Positions 10,226 through 18,492 of a stretch of 64,000 nucleotides of DNA are shown here, in pieces. The DNA comes from Streptococcus sp. sy004 (GTDB taxonomy: Bacteria > Bacillota > Bacilli > Lactobacillales > Streptococcaceae): NCBI RefSeq assembly GCF_007859205.1, contig NZ_VOHP01000005.1:1-64000 (forward strand), written 5' to 3'. Both the position numbers and the translations under genes were made by a program. A model generated the notes under the pieces. That model was given only the letters and a program-made list of their open reading frames with translations. It ran no database searches and was not told where the DNA came from. Numbering within the stretch: position 1 is the first letter of the stretch; each line of letters starts with the position of its first letter.

Positions 10226-10687
10226 ATGAAAAATAAGGATATGTCTTATTTGAAATACGGTGTGTGGTTATGTAATATTTTGATTGCTATCCACTTGATG
10301 ATTGCGATTGGCTTAGTCATTTTTAGTATGATTGGTGTTGTTAACAATGGCTATTTGACAGATTGGTTGGCTAATTTCCAAAAAACCAATGTCTTGCTAT
10401 CTGGTTTATCAGTGACGATTTTTGGTGTTATTTTTATGTTGTGGAATTTGGTATTACCAATTGCGATTTTGATTTGTATTCGTCAATTTTTCAAAAACAT
10501 TTTAACAAACCACATCTTCATTTTCCAAAATGTCCGTTTGGCGCGTATCTTAACAGTTTTGACAGCTGTTGTTGGTGTTGTATCAATGAACTTGACTTAT
10601 CTTTTGATTGCCGGTTTGATTTGGGCCATGTCTAAAGTTATTGAACAAGCCAATGTGATTGCAGAAGAAAATAAATTTATTATTTAG
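10226..10687 (+). CDS. DUF2975 family membrane protein
   Basis: 153 residues with four hydrophobic segments (about 10-35, 55-80, 85-105 and 115-140) and the arrangement of the DUF2975 family: a short basic stretch IRQFFKNI between membrane segments 2 and 3, then NVRLARILTVL. Function unknown. I start at ATG 10226 because GAGAGGAAA lies upstream; the earlier ATG at 10205 overlaps that site. It is followed after 8 nt by a small Cro-like regulator, a pairing seen across Firmicutes (B. subtilis yoaS/yozG type). Confidence 0.75.
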   Translation: MKNKDMSYLKYGVWLCNILIAIHLMIAIGLVIFSMIGVVNNGYLTDWLANFQKTNVLLSGLSVTIFGVIFMLWNLVLPIAILICIRQFFKNILTNHIFIFQNVRLARILTVLTAVVGVVSMNLTYLLIAGLIWAMSKVIEQANVIAEENKFII

Positions 10688-10695
10688 GAGTAGGT

Positions 10696-10905
10696 ATGAT
10701 TATCGTCAATCTTGATGTTGAACTAGCCAAGAAAAAAATGAAGCTAGGTGAATTAGCTGAGCGTATTGGTATCACAAATGCCAATTTGTCAATTCTAAAG
10801 ACAGGAAAAGCTAAAGCAATTCGCTTTACAACCTTAGATGCTATTTGTCGTGAGCTAGATTGTCAACCAGGAGATATTTTGGAATATGTCGCTGACGAAA
10901 AGTAG
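10696..10905 (+). CDS. Cro/CI-type HTH regulator (YozG-like)
   Basis: 69 residues, essentially one HTH domain: KKKMKLGELAERIGITNANLSILKTGKAKAIRF, then the conserved tail LDAICRELDCQPGDILEYV. Such minimal XRE proteins pair with DUF2975 membrane proteins. Probably autoregulates its unit or responds to a signal through the membrane partner (inference). AGGAG sits 5 nt before the ATG. Confidence 0.85.
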   Translation: MIIVNLDVELAKKKMKLGELAERIGITNANLSILKTGKAKAIRFTTLDAICRELDCQPGDILEYVADEK

Positions 10906-10922
10906 TCATCTATTATCTTAAG

Positions 10923-10953
10923 AAAAAACCTTGATAGCTATCAAGGTTTTTTT
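10923..10953. terminator. Bidirectional terminator
   Basis: Stem AAAACCTTGATA / TATCAAGGTTTT followed by T on the right and preceded by A on the left; lies between the HTH gene and the convergent ansA. Confidence 0.88.
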
Positions 10954-10960
10954 ATATATA

Positions 10961-11920
10961 CTAGCCTTCGATATAGTCTTTCAAGGCCCGTTCACTAAGT
11001 CCCGCATTCAGGGCAATGAGTAATTTTAATCTTGCTTTTTGAGCGTTTAACTCTTTGACAAACATCACGCCCTGTTCTGCAAGTAAGACACCACCACCTG
11101 TATAGGCATAGACAGGTTCAGCAATACCATTGAAGCAACGTGACACTAGGACAACAGGAATTTGTTGTTCTAGAAGTTTGCTTAAAGCAGGGATCGTATC
11201 AGGTGGCATATTGCCAGCTCCAAGTGCTTCAATCACTACCCCATCAATCTTATCAGGAGTCAATAAGCTAATGATGCCATCTCCCATACCAGCATAGGCC
11301 TTGATGATTGGGACAGTGCCTTCAATCTTTTCCAAGTCAAAACGAACCCTAGGTTCTGCTGTTTGGAAGAAAAGAACATCATGCTTCATGATAATACCCA
11401 AGGGCCCATGAGTGGGTGTTTGAAAGGTAGATACATTAGTCGTATGGGTTTTGGTCACATACTTAGCTGCGTGAATTTCATCATTCATAACAACCAAGAC
11501 TCCCTTATCATAAGCCTTGTCATGACTGGCAACACGAAGGGCAGAAAGATAGTTATAGATGCCATCACTCCCCAGTTCATTGGATGAACGCATCGCTCCT
11601 GTAATCACAATCGGAATTTGAGGCAAATTCATGGTATCCAAGAAATAAGCCGTTTCTTCCAAGGTATCTGTCCCGTGAGTAATAACCACCCCATCAATCT
11701 GTTTTGCCTTTTCTTTAATTAATTGATAAAGTTTTAGCATGTGACTGGGTCTAACATGTGGACTGGGTAAGTTAAACAGGTCTAGAACTTCCAAGTCTAG
11801 ATTATCAAGAGTCAGTCCAACATGCGTCATGGGATTGGTGGTTTCAGGTCTGACCTTACCGGTGTCATCAGCTTGCATAGAAATGGTGCCACCAGTATGG
11901 AGCACAAGAATTTTTTTCAT
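10961..11920 (-). CDS. ansA: L-asparaginase, type I (cytoplasmic)
   Basis: Hydrolyses asparagine to aspartate and ammonia. 319 residues with both catalytic threonine motifs: HTGGTISM near the N-terminus (Thr12) and THGTDTLEETAYFL around residue 85. No signal peptide, so the cytoplasmic AnsA type. Monocistronic on the minus strand, divergent from the HAD gene. Confidence 0.93.
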   Translation of the reverse strand: MKKILVLHTGGTISMQADDTGKVRPETTNPMTHVGLTLDNLDLEVLDLFNLPSPHVRPSHMLKLYQLIKEKAKQIDGVVITHGTDTLEETAYFLDTMNLPQIPIVITGAMRSSNELGSDGIYNYLSALRVASHDKAYDKGVLVVMNDEIHAAKYVTKTHTTNVSTFQTPTHGPLGIIMKHDVLFFQTAEPRVRFDLEKIEGTVPIIKAYAGMGDGIISLLTPDKIDGVVIEALGAGNMPPDTIPALSKLLEQQIPVVLVSRCFNGIAEPVYAYTGGGVLLAEQGVMFVKELNAQKARLKLLIALNAGLSERALKDYIEG

Positions 11921-12004
11921 AAGTCTTCTTTCAATTCCTAAAATATGTTATTATTATTGTAACATATCGCAAAAAAAGTGTGAAGCAAGAGATGAGGGAT
12001 TGAA

Positions 12005-13402
12005 ATGGCAATAAAAGCAGTATTTTTTGATATTGACGGCACTTTGCTAAACGATGTTAAATCCGTGCAAAAATCCACGCAAGCAGCCATTAAAGACTTA
12101 CATCGTCAAGGTATTTTGGTTGGTGTGGCAACTGGTCGTGGACCAGGTTTTATCAATCGCTTTATGGAAAATCTAGAGTTAGATTTTGCTGTTGCTTATA
12201 ATGGTCAGTATATTTTTACAAGAGATCGAGTACTTTATACTAACCCTCTACCCAAATCTGCTGTTTATCGAACCATTAAATATGCTTCTGGCAGAAAGCG
12301 TGAAATTTCCTTGGGAACAGCAACTGGCTTGGTTGGTTCTAACATTATTAACCTAGGCACCAGTCGTTTTGGCCAAGTTATTAGTCGTGTGGTGCCTAAA
12401 AGCTGGGCTAAGATGGTGCAAAAAACGTTTAAGCATGCGATTAGACGCTTTAAACCTCAACGTCCTGCTGATTTATTGACCATCATGAAAGAGCCGATTT
12501 ATCAAGTTGTTTTAGTCGCCACTAAAGATGAAACTAATCAACTTGAAAAGAAATTCCCACAAGTAACCATCACGAGAAGTAGTCCCTACTCAGCCGATTT
12601 GATTACAAAGGGCATGTCGAAACTAAAAGGTATTAAAAAAGTTGGTCAAATTTTTGGGTTTGACATAAACGAAGTCATGGCTTTTGGCGATTCAGACAAT
12701 GATTTAGAAATGTTGTCAGGCGTAGGTATTGGTGTTGCTATGGGAAATGGTAGTGAAGAAGCCAAACAAACTGCCACTTATACGACAAGTAGTAACAATC
12801 AAGACGGTATTGCCAAGGCCTTGGCTCATTATGGATTGATTCATCTAGGAAATGAGTCAACCTTTATGAGTAGTGATGACAATTTCAACAAGGTTCGTGA
12901 TTTCCATGAACTGATGGATGGCAGTTTGCGTGATTTACCAAAAGCATTTGATAGTCATGAGGCTAGTCGTCGAGTTAATTTCAAAGCAGAAGAGCTCGTT
13001 GAGTTTATATATGCTAGTCAATCTAGTCTAGATGCTTTTCAAGAGCAAGTGGCAGCCCTACATCAAGCGATTGATCAGGCTGTCGTTAAAGTTAGTCAAA
13101 AACCAGCAACAGATGATCAGATGGTTGGTCAAGTAGATGCTCTAGCAGATCTTTTGTATTTTACTTATGGGTCGTTTACGCTGATGGGTATTGATCCTAA
13201 ACCCATCTTTGATACGGTTCATGAGGCCAATATTGGCAAAATTTTTCCAGATGGCAAGCCTCATTTTGACCCAGTAACGCATAAGATTTTGAAACCTGAC
13301 CAATGGCGAGAACCAGAGCCTGCAATTAAGTTAGAGTTGGATCGCCAAATCCGTAAGGCTCAGGCGCGACAACTCCAAAAAGAAAAGTCACTAAAGAACT
13401 GA
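12005..13402 (+). CDS. Cof-type HAD phosphatase fused to a MazG/PRA-PH-like pyrophosphohydrolase domain
   Basis: 465 residues. Residues 1-275 are a HAD-IIB (Cof) phosphatase: nucleophile motif FFDIDGTLL (Asp9, Asp11), GVATGR, and FGDSDNDLEML. After a linker, residues about 290-440 look like an all-alpha NTP pyrophosphohydrolase of the phosphoribosyl-ATP-PH/MazG type, with FNKVRDFHELMD, KAEELVEFIYA and DALADLLYFTYG carrying the acidic metal-binding pattern, then HEANIGKIFPDGKPHFDP. Substrates are unknown; a nucleotide house-cleaning role is inferred. Begins 84 nt from ansA, divergent; efp follows with its own promoter. Confidence 0.8.
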   Translation: MAIKAVFFDIDGTLLNDVKSVQKSTQAAIKDLHRQGILVGVATGRGPGFINRFMENLELDFAVAYNGQYIFTRDRVLYTNPLPKSAVYRTIKYASGRKREISLGTATGLVGSNIINLGTSRFGQVISRVVPKSWAKMVQKTFKHAIRRFKPQRPADLLTIMKEPIYQVVLVATKDETNQLEKKFPQVTITRSSPYSADLITKGMSKLKGIKKVGQIFGFDINEVMAFGDSDNDLEMLSGVGIGVAMGNGSEEAKQTATYTTSSNNQDGIAKALAHYGLIHLGNESTFMSSDDNFNKVRDFHELMDGSLRDLPKAFDSHEASRRVNFKAEELVEFIYASQSSLDAFQEQVAALHQAIDQAVVKVSQKPATDDQMVGQVDALADLLYFTYGSFTLMGIDPKPIFDTVHEANIGKIFPDGKPHFDPVTHKILKPDQWREPEPAIKLELDRQIRKAQARQLQKEKSLKN

Positions 13403-13430
13403 CTAAGGGTGTCTTATTTTATTAAAACAT

Positions 13431-13459
13431 TTGAGTCTTGATGGTTTTTGTGGTAAAAT
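13431..13459 (+). promoter_or_regulatory. efp promoter
   Basis: TTGAGT (13431-13436), 17-bp spacer, TAAAAT (13454-13459). Confidence 0.65.
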
Positions 13460-13493
13460 GAAGTGATAATAATTTGAATAAAGAGGTATCATT

Positions 13494-14054
13494 ATGATTG
13501 AAGCAAGTAAATTAAAGGCAGGAATGACCTTTGTAACAACAGATGGCAAGTTGATTAAAGTATTAGAAGCTAGCCACCATAAACCAGGTAAGGGAAATAC
13601 CATCATGCGAATGAAATTGCGTGATATCCGTAGTGGTTCAACTTTTGATACGAGCTATCGTCCAGAGGAAAAATTTGAGCAAGCGATTATTGAAACACGT
13701 CCAGCTCAGTACCTTTACAAGATGGATGACACAGCCTACTTCATGGATACTGAAAGCTACGAACAATACGAAATTCCAGTAGCTAACGTGGAAAATGAAT
13801 TACTTTACATTCTAGAAAATTCAGATGTGAAAATCCAATTCTACGGTACAGAAGTTATCGGTGTGACGATTCCAACAACAGTTGAATTGACGGTTGCTGA
13901 AACTCAACCATCAATCAAGGGGGCAACCGTGACAGGTTCAGGTAAACCAGCGACTATGGAAACAGGTCTTGTTGTCAACGTACCAGATTTCATCGAGGCT
14001 GGTCAAAAATTGGTCATCAATACAGCTGAAGGGACTTATGTCTCACGCGCTTAA
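13494..14054 (+). CDS. efp: Elongation factor P
   Basis: Helps the ribosome through polyproline stretches. 186 residues, three beta-barrel domains. The domain-I loop [13 protein letters not shown] presents a lysine (about Lys33) at the tip where other EF-Ps carry a modification. The C-terminal domain has the usual [21 protein letters not shown] precedes the ATG by 7 nt. It is followed by an asp23-like gene and nusB, an order common in Firmicutes. Confidence 0.97.
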   Translation: MIEASKLKAGMTFVTTDGKLIKVLEASHHKPGKGNTIMRMKLRDIRSGSTFDTSYRPEEKFEQAIIETRPAQYLYKMDDTAYFMDTESYEQYEIPVANVENELLYILENSDVKIQFYGTEVIGVTIPTTVELTVAETQPSIKGATVTGSGKPATMETGLVVNVPDFIEAGQKLVINTAEGTYVSRA

Positions 14055-14109
14055 TTAGTCAAGGATTGGAGCAATTCCAATCCTTATTCAGAAGTGAAAG
14101 GATTATGCT

Positions 14110-14499
14110 ATGACAAAGGAAGTAATTGGAGATATTATTATTTCTCCACGTGTACTAGAAGTCATTACAGGTATTGCGACAAGCAAGGTAGAAGGGGTTC
14201 ATTCTCTGCAAAATAAAAAAATGGCAGATGGTTTGAGCAAAAAAAGTTTGGGTCGTGGTGTCTATCTTGAAACCGCTGAAGATGGTAGTTTAACGGTTGA
14301 TTTATATGTTGATTTGCAATATGGTGTTACAGTGCCAACCGTCTGCCTTGCCATTCAACAAGCTGTCAAATCAGCTATCTATGATATGGCAGAAGTAGTG
14401 GTTAATCAAGTCAATGTTCATGTCGTTGGTATTGTGCCAGAAAAAACACCTAAGCCAGATGTGAAATCATTGTTTGATGAGGATTTCTTGAATGACTAA
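14110..14499 (+). CDS. Asp23/Gls24 family envelope stress response protein (YqhY-like)
   Basis: 129 residues of the DUF322 fold: [27 protein letters not shown] at the start and [15 protein letters not shown] near the end. Related proteins act in acetyl-CoA carboxylase regulation (B. subtilis YqhY) or sit near the membrane (Asp23). It lies between efp and nusB as yqhY does in other Firmicutes, and overlaps nusB by 8 nt. Confidence 0.88.
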   Translation: MTKEVIGDIIISPRVLEVITGIATSKVEGVHSLQNKKMADGLSKKSLGRGVYLETAEDGSLTVDLYVDLQYGVTVPTVCLAIQQAVKSAIYDMAEVVVNQVNVHVVGIVPEKTPKPDVKSLFDEDFLND

Positions 14500-14926
14500 G
14501 TTATTTGATAATTCAAGACGAGATTTGCGTGAGCGTGCCTTTCAAACCCTATTTGCTCTTGAGTTTGGTGGTCAGACTCTTGACCAATCTCAGTTTGCTT
14601 ATAGTTATGATAAGGATTTAGCTGAGGATGATGTTCTGGATACACCTGCTTTCATTCTCAATTTGGTGACAGGTGTCTATGATCATTTGGAATCATTGGA
14701 TCAGGTGATTACGCAACATCTTAAGTCAGATTGGTCCTTGGAACGTTTAACCTTGACAGATAAAACCCTCTTACGTTTGGGGCTTTATGAAATGACTTAT
14801 TTTGACGAAACGCCTACGCGTGTGGCCCTTAATGAGATTATTGAAATAGCTAAAAAATACTCCGATGAAACGTCTTCACGTTTTATCAATGGGCTATTGA
14901 GTCAGTTTGTCGAAGATGAAAACTAA
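14492..14926 (+). CDS. nusB: Transcription antitermination factor NusB
   Basis: 144 residues, all-helical. Recognisable pieces are [18 protein letters not shown] at the N-terminus and [33 protein letters not shown] with the terminal FINGLLSQF. NusB with NusE binds boxA in rRNA leaders and prevents premature termination. Translation is coupled to the upstream gene by the overlap. Confidence 0.95.
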   Translation: MTKLFDNSRRDLRERAFQTLFALEFGGQTLDQSQFAYSYDKDLAEDDVLDTPAFILNLVTGVYDHLESLDQVITQHLKSDWSLERLTLTDKTLLRLGLYEMTYFDETPTRVALNEIIEIAKKYSDETSSRFINGLLSQFVEDEN

Positions 14927-14951
14927 AGGCTGGTAAAACCAGTCTTTTTTT
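14926..14951 (+). terminator. Terminator of the efp-nusB unit
   Basis: Stem AAGGCTGGT / ACCAGTCTT (one G-T pair) followed by T-run, directly after the nusB stop. Confidence 0.85.
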
Positions 14952-14993
14952 ATTGACTGGTATTTGAAGATACCGTTCTGTTTTTGATTATGA

Positions 14994-15010
14994 TATAATT
15001 AACTGGTTAA
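14994..15010 (+). promoter_or_regulatory. adcRCB promoter -10 with AdcR operator
   Basis: TATAAT (14994-14999) abuts the perfect 12-bp palindrome TTAACTGGTTAA (14999-15010), the known AdcR zinc-dependent operator TTAACNNGTTAA. It sits 18 nt before the adcR start, so zinc-loaded AdcR would block its own operon. Confidence 0.9.
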
Positions 15011-15028
15011 GTAAAAGGAGAAAGTTAT

Positions 15029-15475
15029 ATGGAATTAGCAACTTCTATTGACCATTTGGTTAATAGTATTTTACTCAAAGCAGAAAATCAGCATGAATTT
15101 CTTATTGGTGCTTGTCAAAGTGAGTGGAGATTGACCAGTACACAAGAGCATATTCTCATGCTTTTAACTGAGGAAAGTTTGACAAATTCTGACTTGGCCA
15201 AGTGTTTATCTATTAGTCAAGCAGCAGTCACGAAGGCCGTCAAAGGACTCATTGCCCAAGGACTTTTAGAAAGTCAAAAAGCTAGTGGTGATGCGAGAAG
15301 TAATCAGTATCTTTTGACAGAGCAAGCACTTTTCATTGCTCAAGAACATGCTAACCACCATCACCAGACGCTTTTAGCTTATCAAGAAATCATAGACAAG
15401 TTTTCTCAAAGTGAACAGAAAGTTTTATCACGATTTATGGAAGCCTTGGTGCTTAGATTGGAGAAGTCATCATGA
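15029..15475 (+). CDS. adcR: Zinc-responsive MarR-family repressor AdcR
   Basis: 148 residues with a winged helix ([31 protein letters not shown]; then [10 protein letters not shown]). Probable zinc ligands typical of AdcR are present: Glu23, Cys29, Glu40 and His41, plus a histidine cluster HANHHH. It represses zinc uptake genes when zinc is ample. AAAAGGAG precedes the ATG. It overlaps adcC by 4 nt and has a perfect AdcR box in front. Confidence 0.96.
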   Translation: MELATSIDHLVNSILLKAENQHEFLIGACQSEWRLTSTQEHILMLLTEESLTNSDLAKCLSISQAAVTKAVKGLIAQGLLESQKASGDARSNQYLLTEQALFIAQEHANHHHQTLLAYQEIIDKFSQSEQKVLSRFMEALVLRLEKSS

Positions 15476-16158
15476 GATATATGACGGTGAGTGGACTTAG
15501 TTTTCAATATGACCATAATCCTGTTTTAGATGAGATCAATTACCATTTAGACAGTGGTGAATTTGTGACCTTGACAGGAGAAAATGGAGCCGCTAAATCA
15601 ACCTTGATTAAGGCAAGTCTTGGTTTGCTTAATTTGCAAAAGGGACAAGTAACTATATCTGATACCAATATTAAAGGAAAAAAGCTACGTTTAGCCTATT
15701 TACCACAACAAATTGCCAGTTTTAATGCAGGATTTCCTAGTACAGTAGAAGAATTTGTTCGTTCAGGTCGTTATCCAAGAAAAGGTTGGTTTAGTCGTCT
15801 AGATGCCCATGATGAAGAACATGTGCGAGCGAGTTTGGAGTCAGTGGGTATGTGGGAGAGTCGTCAAAAAAGAATCGGTCAATTATCAGGTGGTCAAAAG
15901 CAGCGTGTTGTGATTGCTCGACTGTTTGCTTCTGATCCAGATGTCTTTGTCCTTGATGAGCCGACAACAGGAATGGATGCAGGAACCAGTCAGAGTTTTT
16001 ATGACCTCTTACACCATAATGTCAAACATCATAGCAAGTCTGTGTTGATGATTACTCATGACCCAGATGATTTGGCACCCTATGCGGACCGTAACATTCA
16101 TCTGGTGCGTAATCAGAATTTGCCTTGGCGTTGCTTTAACGTGCATAAGGAAGAGTAA
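15472..16158 (+). CDS. adcC: Zinc ABC transporter, ATP-binding protein AdcC
   Basis: 228 residues. Signature LSGGQKQR and Walker [13 protein letters not shown] are normal; the Walker A reads GENGAAKST, with Ala where most ABC ATPases have Gly, a variant I know from streptococcal AdcC. C-terminal [11 protein letters not shown]...WRCFNVH is also AdcC-like. Energises zinc import with AdcB and the separately encoded binding protein AdcA. The 4-nt overlap with adcR (ATGA) couples translation. Confidence 0.95.
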   Translation: MRYMTVSGLSFQYDHNPVLDEINYHLDSGEFVTLTGENGAAKSTLIKASLGLLNLQKGQVTISDTNIKGKKLRLAYLPQQIASFNAGFPSTVEEFVRSGRYPRKGWFSRLDAHDEEHVRASLESVGMWESRQKRIGQLSGGQKQRVVIARLFASDPDVFVLDEPTTGMDAGTSQSFYDLLHHNVKHHSKSVLMITHDPDDLAPYADRNIHLVRNQNLPWRCFNVHKEE

Positions 16159-16169
16159 GAGGAGAGATA

Positions 16170-16979
16170 ATGTTTGACTTATTAACCTATGATTTTATGT
16201 TGCGGGCTTTTTTAGCAGTGCTTGCCATGAGTTTGTTTGCTCCTATTTTAGGTGTCTTTCTGATTTTGCGTAGCCAGAGTTTAATGAGTGATACCCTTAG
16301 CCATGTGTCCTTGGCAGGTGTAGCAATAGGCGTGGCAATGGGTCTATCACCTACTTGGACAACTCTAATAATTGTTAGTTTAGCAGCCATTTTTTTAGAA
16401 TATCTGCGAAGTGTCTATCAGCATTATATGGAAATTGCGACAGCTATTTTAATGTCTGCTGGTTTGGCCCTGTCTTTAATGATTATGAGTAAGGCGGCAA
16501 ATGCTTCCAGTCTGAGTTTAGACCAGTATCTTTTTGGTTCTATTATTACCATTAGTCACCATCAGGTTTTAGCTCTTTTTGCCCTAGCCTTTCTTATCTT
16601 ACTCTTAACTGGTTTGTTTATTCGTCCCATGTATTTACTAACTTTTGATGAAGACACTGCCTTGGTTGATGGTTTACCAGTTAGATTGATGTCTATTTTG
16701 TTTAATATAATCACAGGTATTGCCATTGCTTTGATGATTCCAGCTGCAGGAGCACTCCTTGTTTCTACCATCATGGTCTTGCCAGCCAGTATTGCCATGC
16801 GTTTGGGAAATAGTTTTCGTCAAGTCTTGCTGATAGCTTTATTAACCAGTTTTACGGGAATGGTTAGTGGTCTTTTATTGTCGTATCATTTGGAAACACC
16901 AGCTAGTGCGACCATTACTATGGTATTTGTTAGTTTATTTCTTTTAGTTAGTGGTATTAAAAGAGGCGCTAAGGCTTAG
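16170..16979 (+). CDS. adcB: Zinc ABC transporter, permease AdcB
   Basis: 269 residues of the ABC-3 metal permease family with about eight membrane segments. Conserved family pieces are LILRSQSLMSDTLSHVSLAGVAIG and the final LLVSTIMVLPASIAMRLG. It lies 11 nt after adcC with AGAGGAGA before the start. The binding-protein gene adcA is not in the window. Confidence 0.95.
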   Translation: MFDLLTYDFMLRAFLAVLAMSLFAPILGVFLILRSQSLMSDTLSHVSLAGVAIGVAMGLSPTWTTLIIVSLAAIFLEYLRSVYQHYMEIATAILMSAGLALSLMIMSKAANASSLSLDQYLFGSIITISHHQVLALFALAFLILLLTGLFIRPMYLLTFDEDTALVDGLPVRLMSILFNIITGIAIALMIPAAGALLVSTIMVLPASIAMRLGNSFRQVLLIALLTSFTGMVSGLLLSYHLETPASATITMVFVSLFLLVSGIKRGAKA

Positions 16980-16996
16980 TCTATTAGTTCTTTTAG

Positions 16997-17025
16997 TTGA
17001 AGAATTAGGCTTAAATGAGTATAAT
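16997..17025 (+). promoter_or_regulatory. galE promoter
   Basis: TTGAAG (16997-17002), 17 bp, TATAAT (17020-17025), 29 nt before the ATG. Confidence 0.7.
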
Positions 17026-17054
17026 GAAAGTAAAAGTATTCAAAGGAGAAATAG

Positions 17055-18056
17055 ATGACAGTATTGATTTTAGGTGGAGCAGGCTATATCGGCTCACACA
17101 TGGTTGATCGTTTAATTGAAACTGGAAAAGAAAAGGTTGTTGTCGTTGACAACTTGGTCACAGGTCACCGTGCAGCCATTCATCCAGATGCTCTGTTTTA
17201 TGAGGGAGATTTAGCTGATAAGATATTTATGCGTCGTGTCTTGACAGAAAATCCAGATATTGATGCGGTGATTCACTTTGCAGCCTATTCTTTAGTGGCA
17301 GAATCTATGGAAAATCCGCTTAAGTATTTTGATAATAACACGGCTGGTATGGTTAGTCTATTAGAAGTGATGAATGAGTTTGGCATTAAAAATATTGTCT
17401 TTTCATCGACTGCTGCAACCTATGGTATTCCAGAAGAATTACCAATCAAAGAAACAACGCCTCAACGCCCAATCAATCCGTATGGTGAAAGCAAGCTCAT
17501 GATGGAAACCATGATGAAGTGGGCAGATCAAGCTTATGGGACAAAATTTGTTGCCCTACGCTATTTCAATGTGGCAGGAGCTAAGCCAGATGGCAGCATT
17601 GGAGAAGATCATGGTCCAGAAACGCATCTATTGCCAATTGTCTTACAAGTGGCTCAAGGAACACGTGATAAAATTATGATTTATGGTGATGATTATAATA
17701 CACCAGATGGTACCAATGTCCGTGATTATGTGCATCCTTTTGATTTGGCAGATGCTCATATTTTAGCTGTGGATTACTTGCGTTCAGGGAATCCTTCGTC
17801 AGCCTTCAATCTCGGATCGTCAACAGGATTTTCTAATTTAGAAATTCTTGAGGCAGCTCGTCAAGTGACGGGTCATCCGATTCCAGCTGAGATGGCAGAT
17901 CGTCGCCCTGGCGATCCAGATACCTTGATTGCTGAGTCAACTCGAGCGCGTGATATTTTAGGATGGAAACCAGCATTTGATGACATTAAGAAGATCATTG
18001 AAACAGCTTGGGCTTGGCATTCTAGTCATCCAAAAGGTTATGATGATCGTGATTAG
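17055..18056 (+). CDS. galE: UDP-glucose 4-epimerase
   Basis: Interconverts UDP-glucose and UDP-galactose. 333 residues: N-terminal Rossmann motif GGAGYIGSH, catalytic Tyr143 and Lys147 in YGESK with SST near 118, and the substrate-binding stretch [27 protein letters not shown]. No galK or galT nearby, so its role here is probably supply of UDP-galactose for surface polysaccharides as well as galactose use (inference). Confidence 0.95.
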   Translation: MTVLILGGAGYIGSHMVDRLIETGKEKVVVVDNLVTGHRAAIHPDALFYEGDLADKIFMRRVLTENPDIDAVIHFAAYSLVAESMENPLKYFDNNTAGMVSLLEVMNEFGIKNIVFSSTAATYGIPEELPIKETTPQRPINPYGESKLMMETMMKWADQAYGTKFVALRYFNVAGAKPDGSIGEDHGPETHLLPIVLQVAQGTRDKIMIYGDDYNTPDGTNVRDYVHPFDLADAHILAVDYLRSGNPSSAFNLGSSTGFSNLEILEAARQVTGHPIPAEMADRRPGDPDTLIAESTRARDILGWKPAFDDIKKIIETAWAWHSSHPKGYDDRD

Positions 18057-18071
18057 AATAAAGGAGATGAC

Positions 18072-18416
18072 ATGAAAACTTTTGCAGAAATTGTTAGTAA
18101 CTTCAATCCTACAACTGTGGAAACTCTCCAATCAAAGTTTGTCCAGGGTGAAAAAGTAGTGCTTTTCTTAGGTCGTGCGACCTGCCCTTATTGTCAACGT
18201 TTTGCTCCTAAATTGGCCAATGTCGTTGAAGCAGATGGTCTGACTATTGATTTTATCAATAGTGAAGAGGCAACTCAGTTAGAGTCCATTCAAAACTTTC
18301 GTCATCAGTACGAGATAAAGACAGTTCCAGCACTTTTGGTTGCAGAAAATGGTCAAGTTAAGGTGGTTTGTGATTCTTCTTTATCAGAAGACGAAATTCG
18401 TACTTTTATTGGATAA
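18072..18416 (+). CDS. Thioredoxin-like protein (bacteriocin-transport-accessory type)
   Basis: 114 residues with a thioredoxin fold and active-site motif CPYC (Cys38, Cys41) followed by a cis-Pro region TVPALLV. It resembles the streptococcal proteins called bacteriocin transport accessory protein (Bta), but no bacteriocin genes are near, so the name should not be read as a function. It is 15 nt after galE and probably co-transcribed. Confidence 0.8.
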   Translation: MKTFAEIVSNFNPTTVETLQSKFVQGEKVVLFLGRATCPYCQRFAPKLANVVEADGLTIDFINSEEATQLESIQNFRHQYEIKTVPALLVAENGQVKVVCDSSLSEDEIRTFIG

Positions 18417-18421
18417 CATAG

Positions 18422-18457
18422 AAAAACTGACTTGATTAAACAATCAAGTCAGTTTTT
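18422..18457. terminator. Bidirectional terminator after the thioredoxin-like gene
   Basis: A 15-bp stem (AAAACTGACTTGATT / AATCAAGTCAGTTTT) with T- and A-runs on both sides; also suitable for pepA arriving on the minus strand. Confidence 0.9.
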
Positions 18458-18467
18458 AATAGAAAGG

Positions 18468-18492
18468 CTAGGGTAACTGTCCTAGTTTTTTT
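18468..18492 (+). terminator. Second + strand terminator
   Basis: CTAGG - 8 nt - CCTAG followed by seven T, giving a tandem back-up to the hairpin just upstream. Confidence 0.65.
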
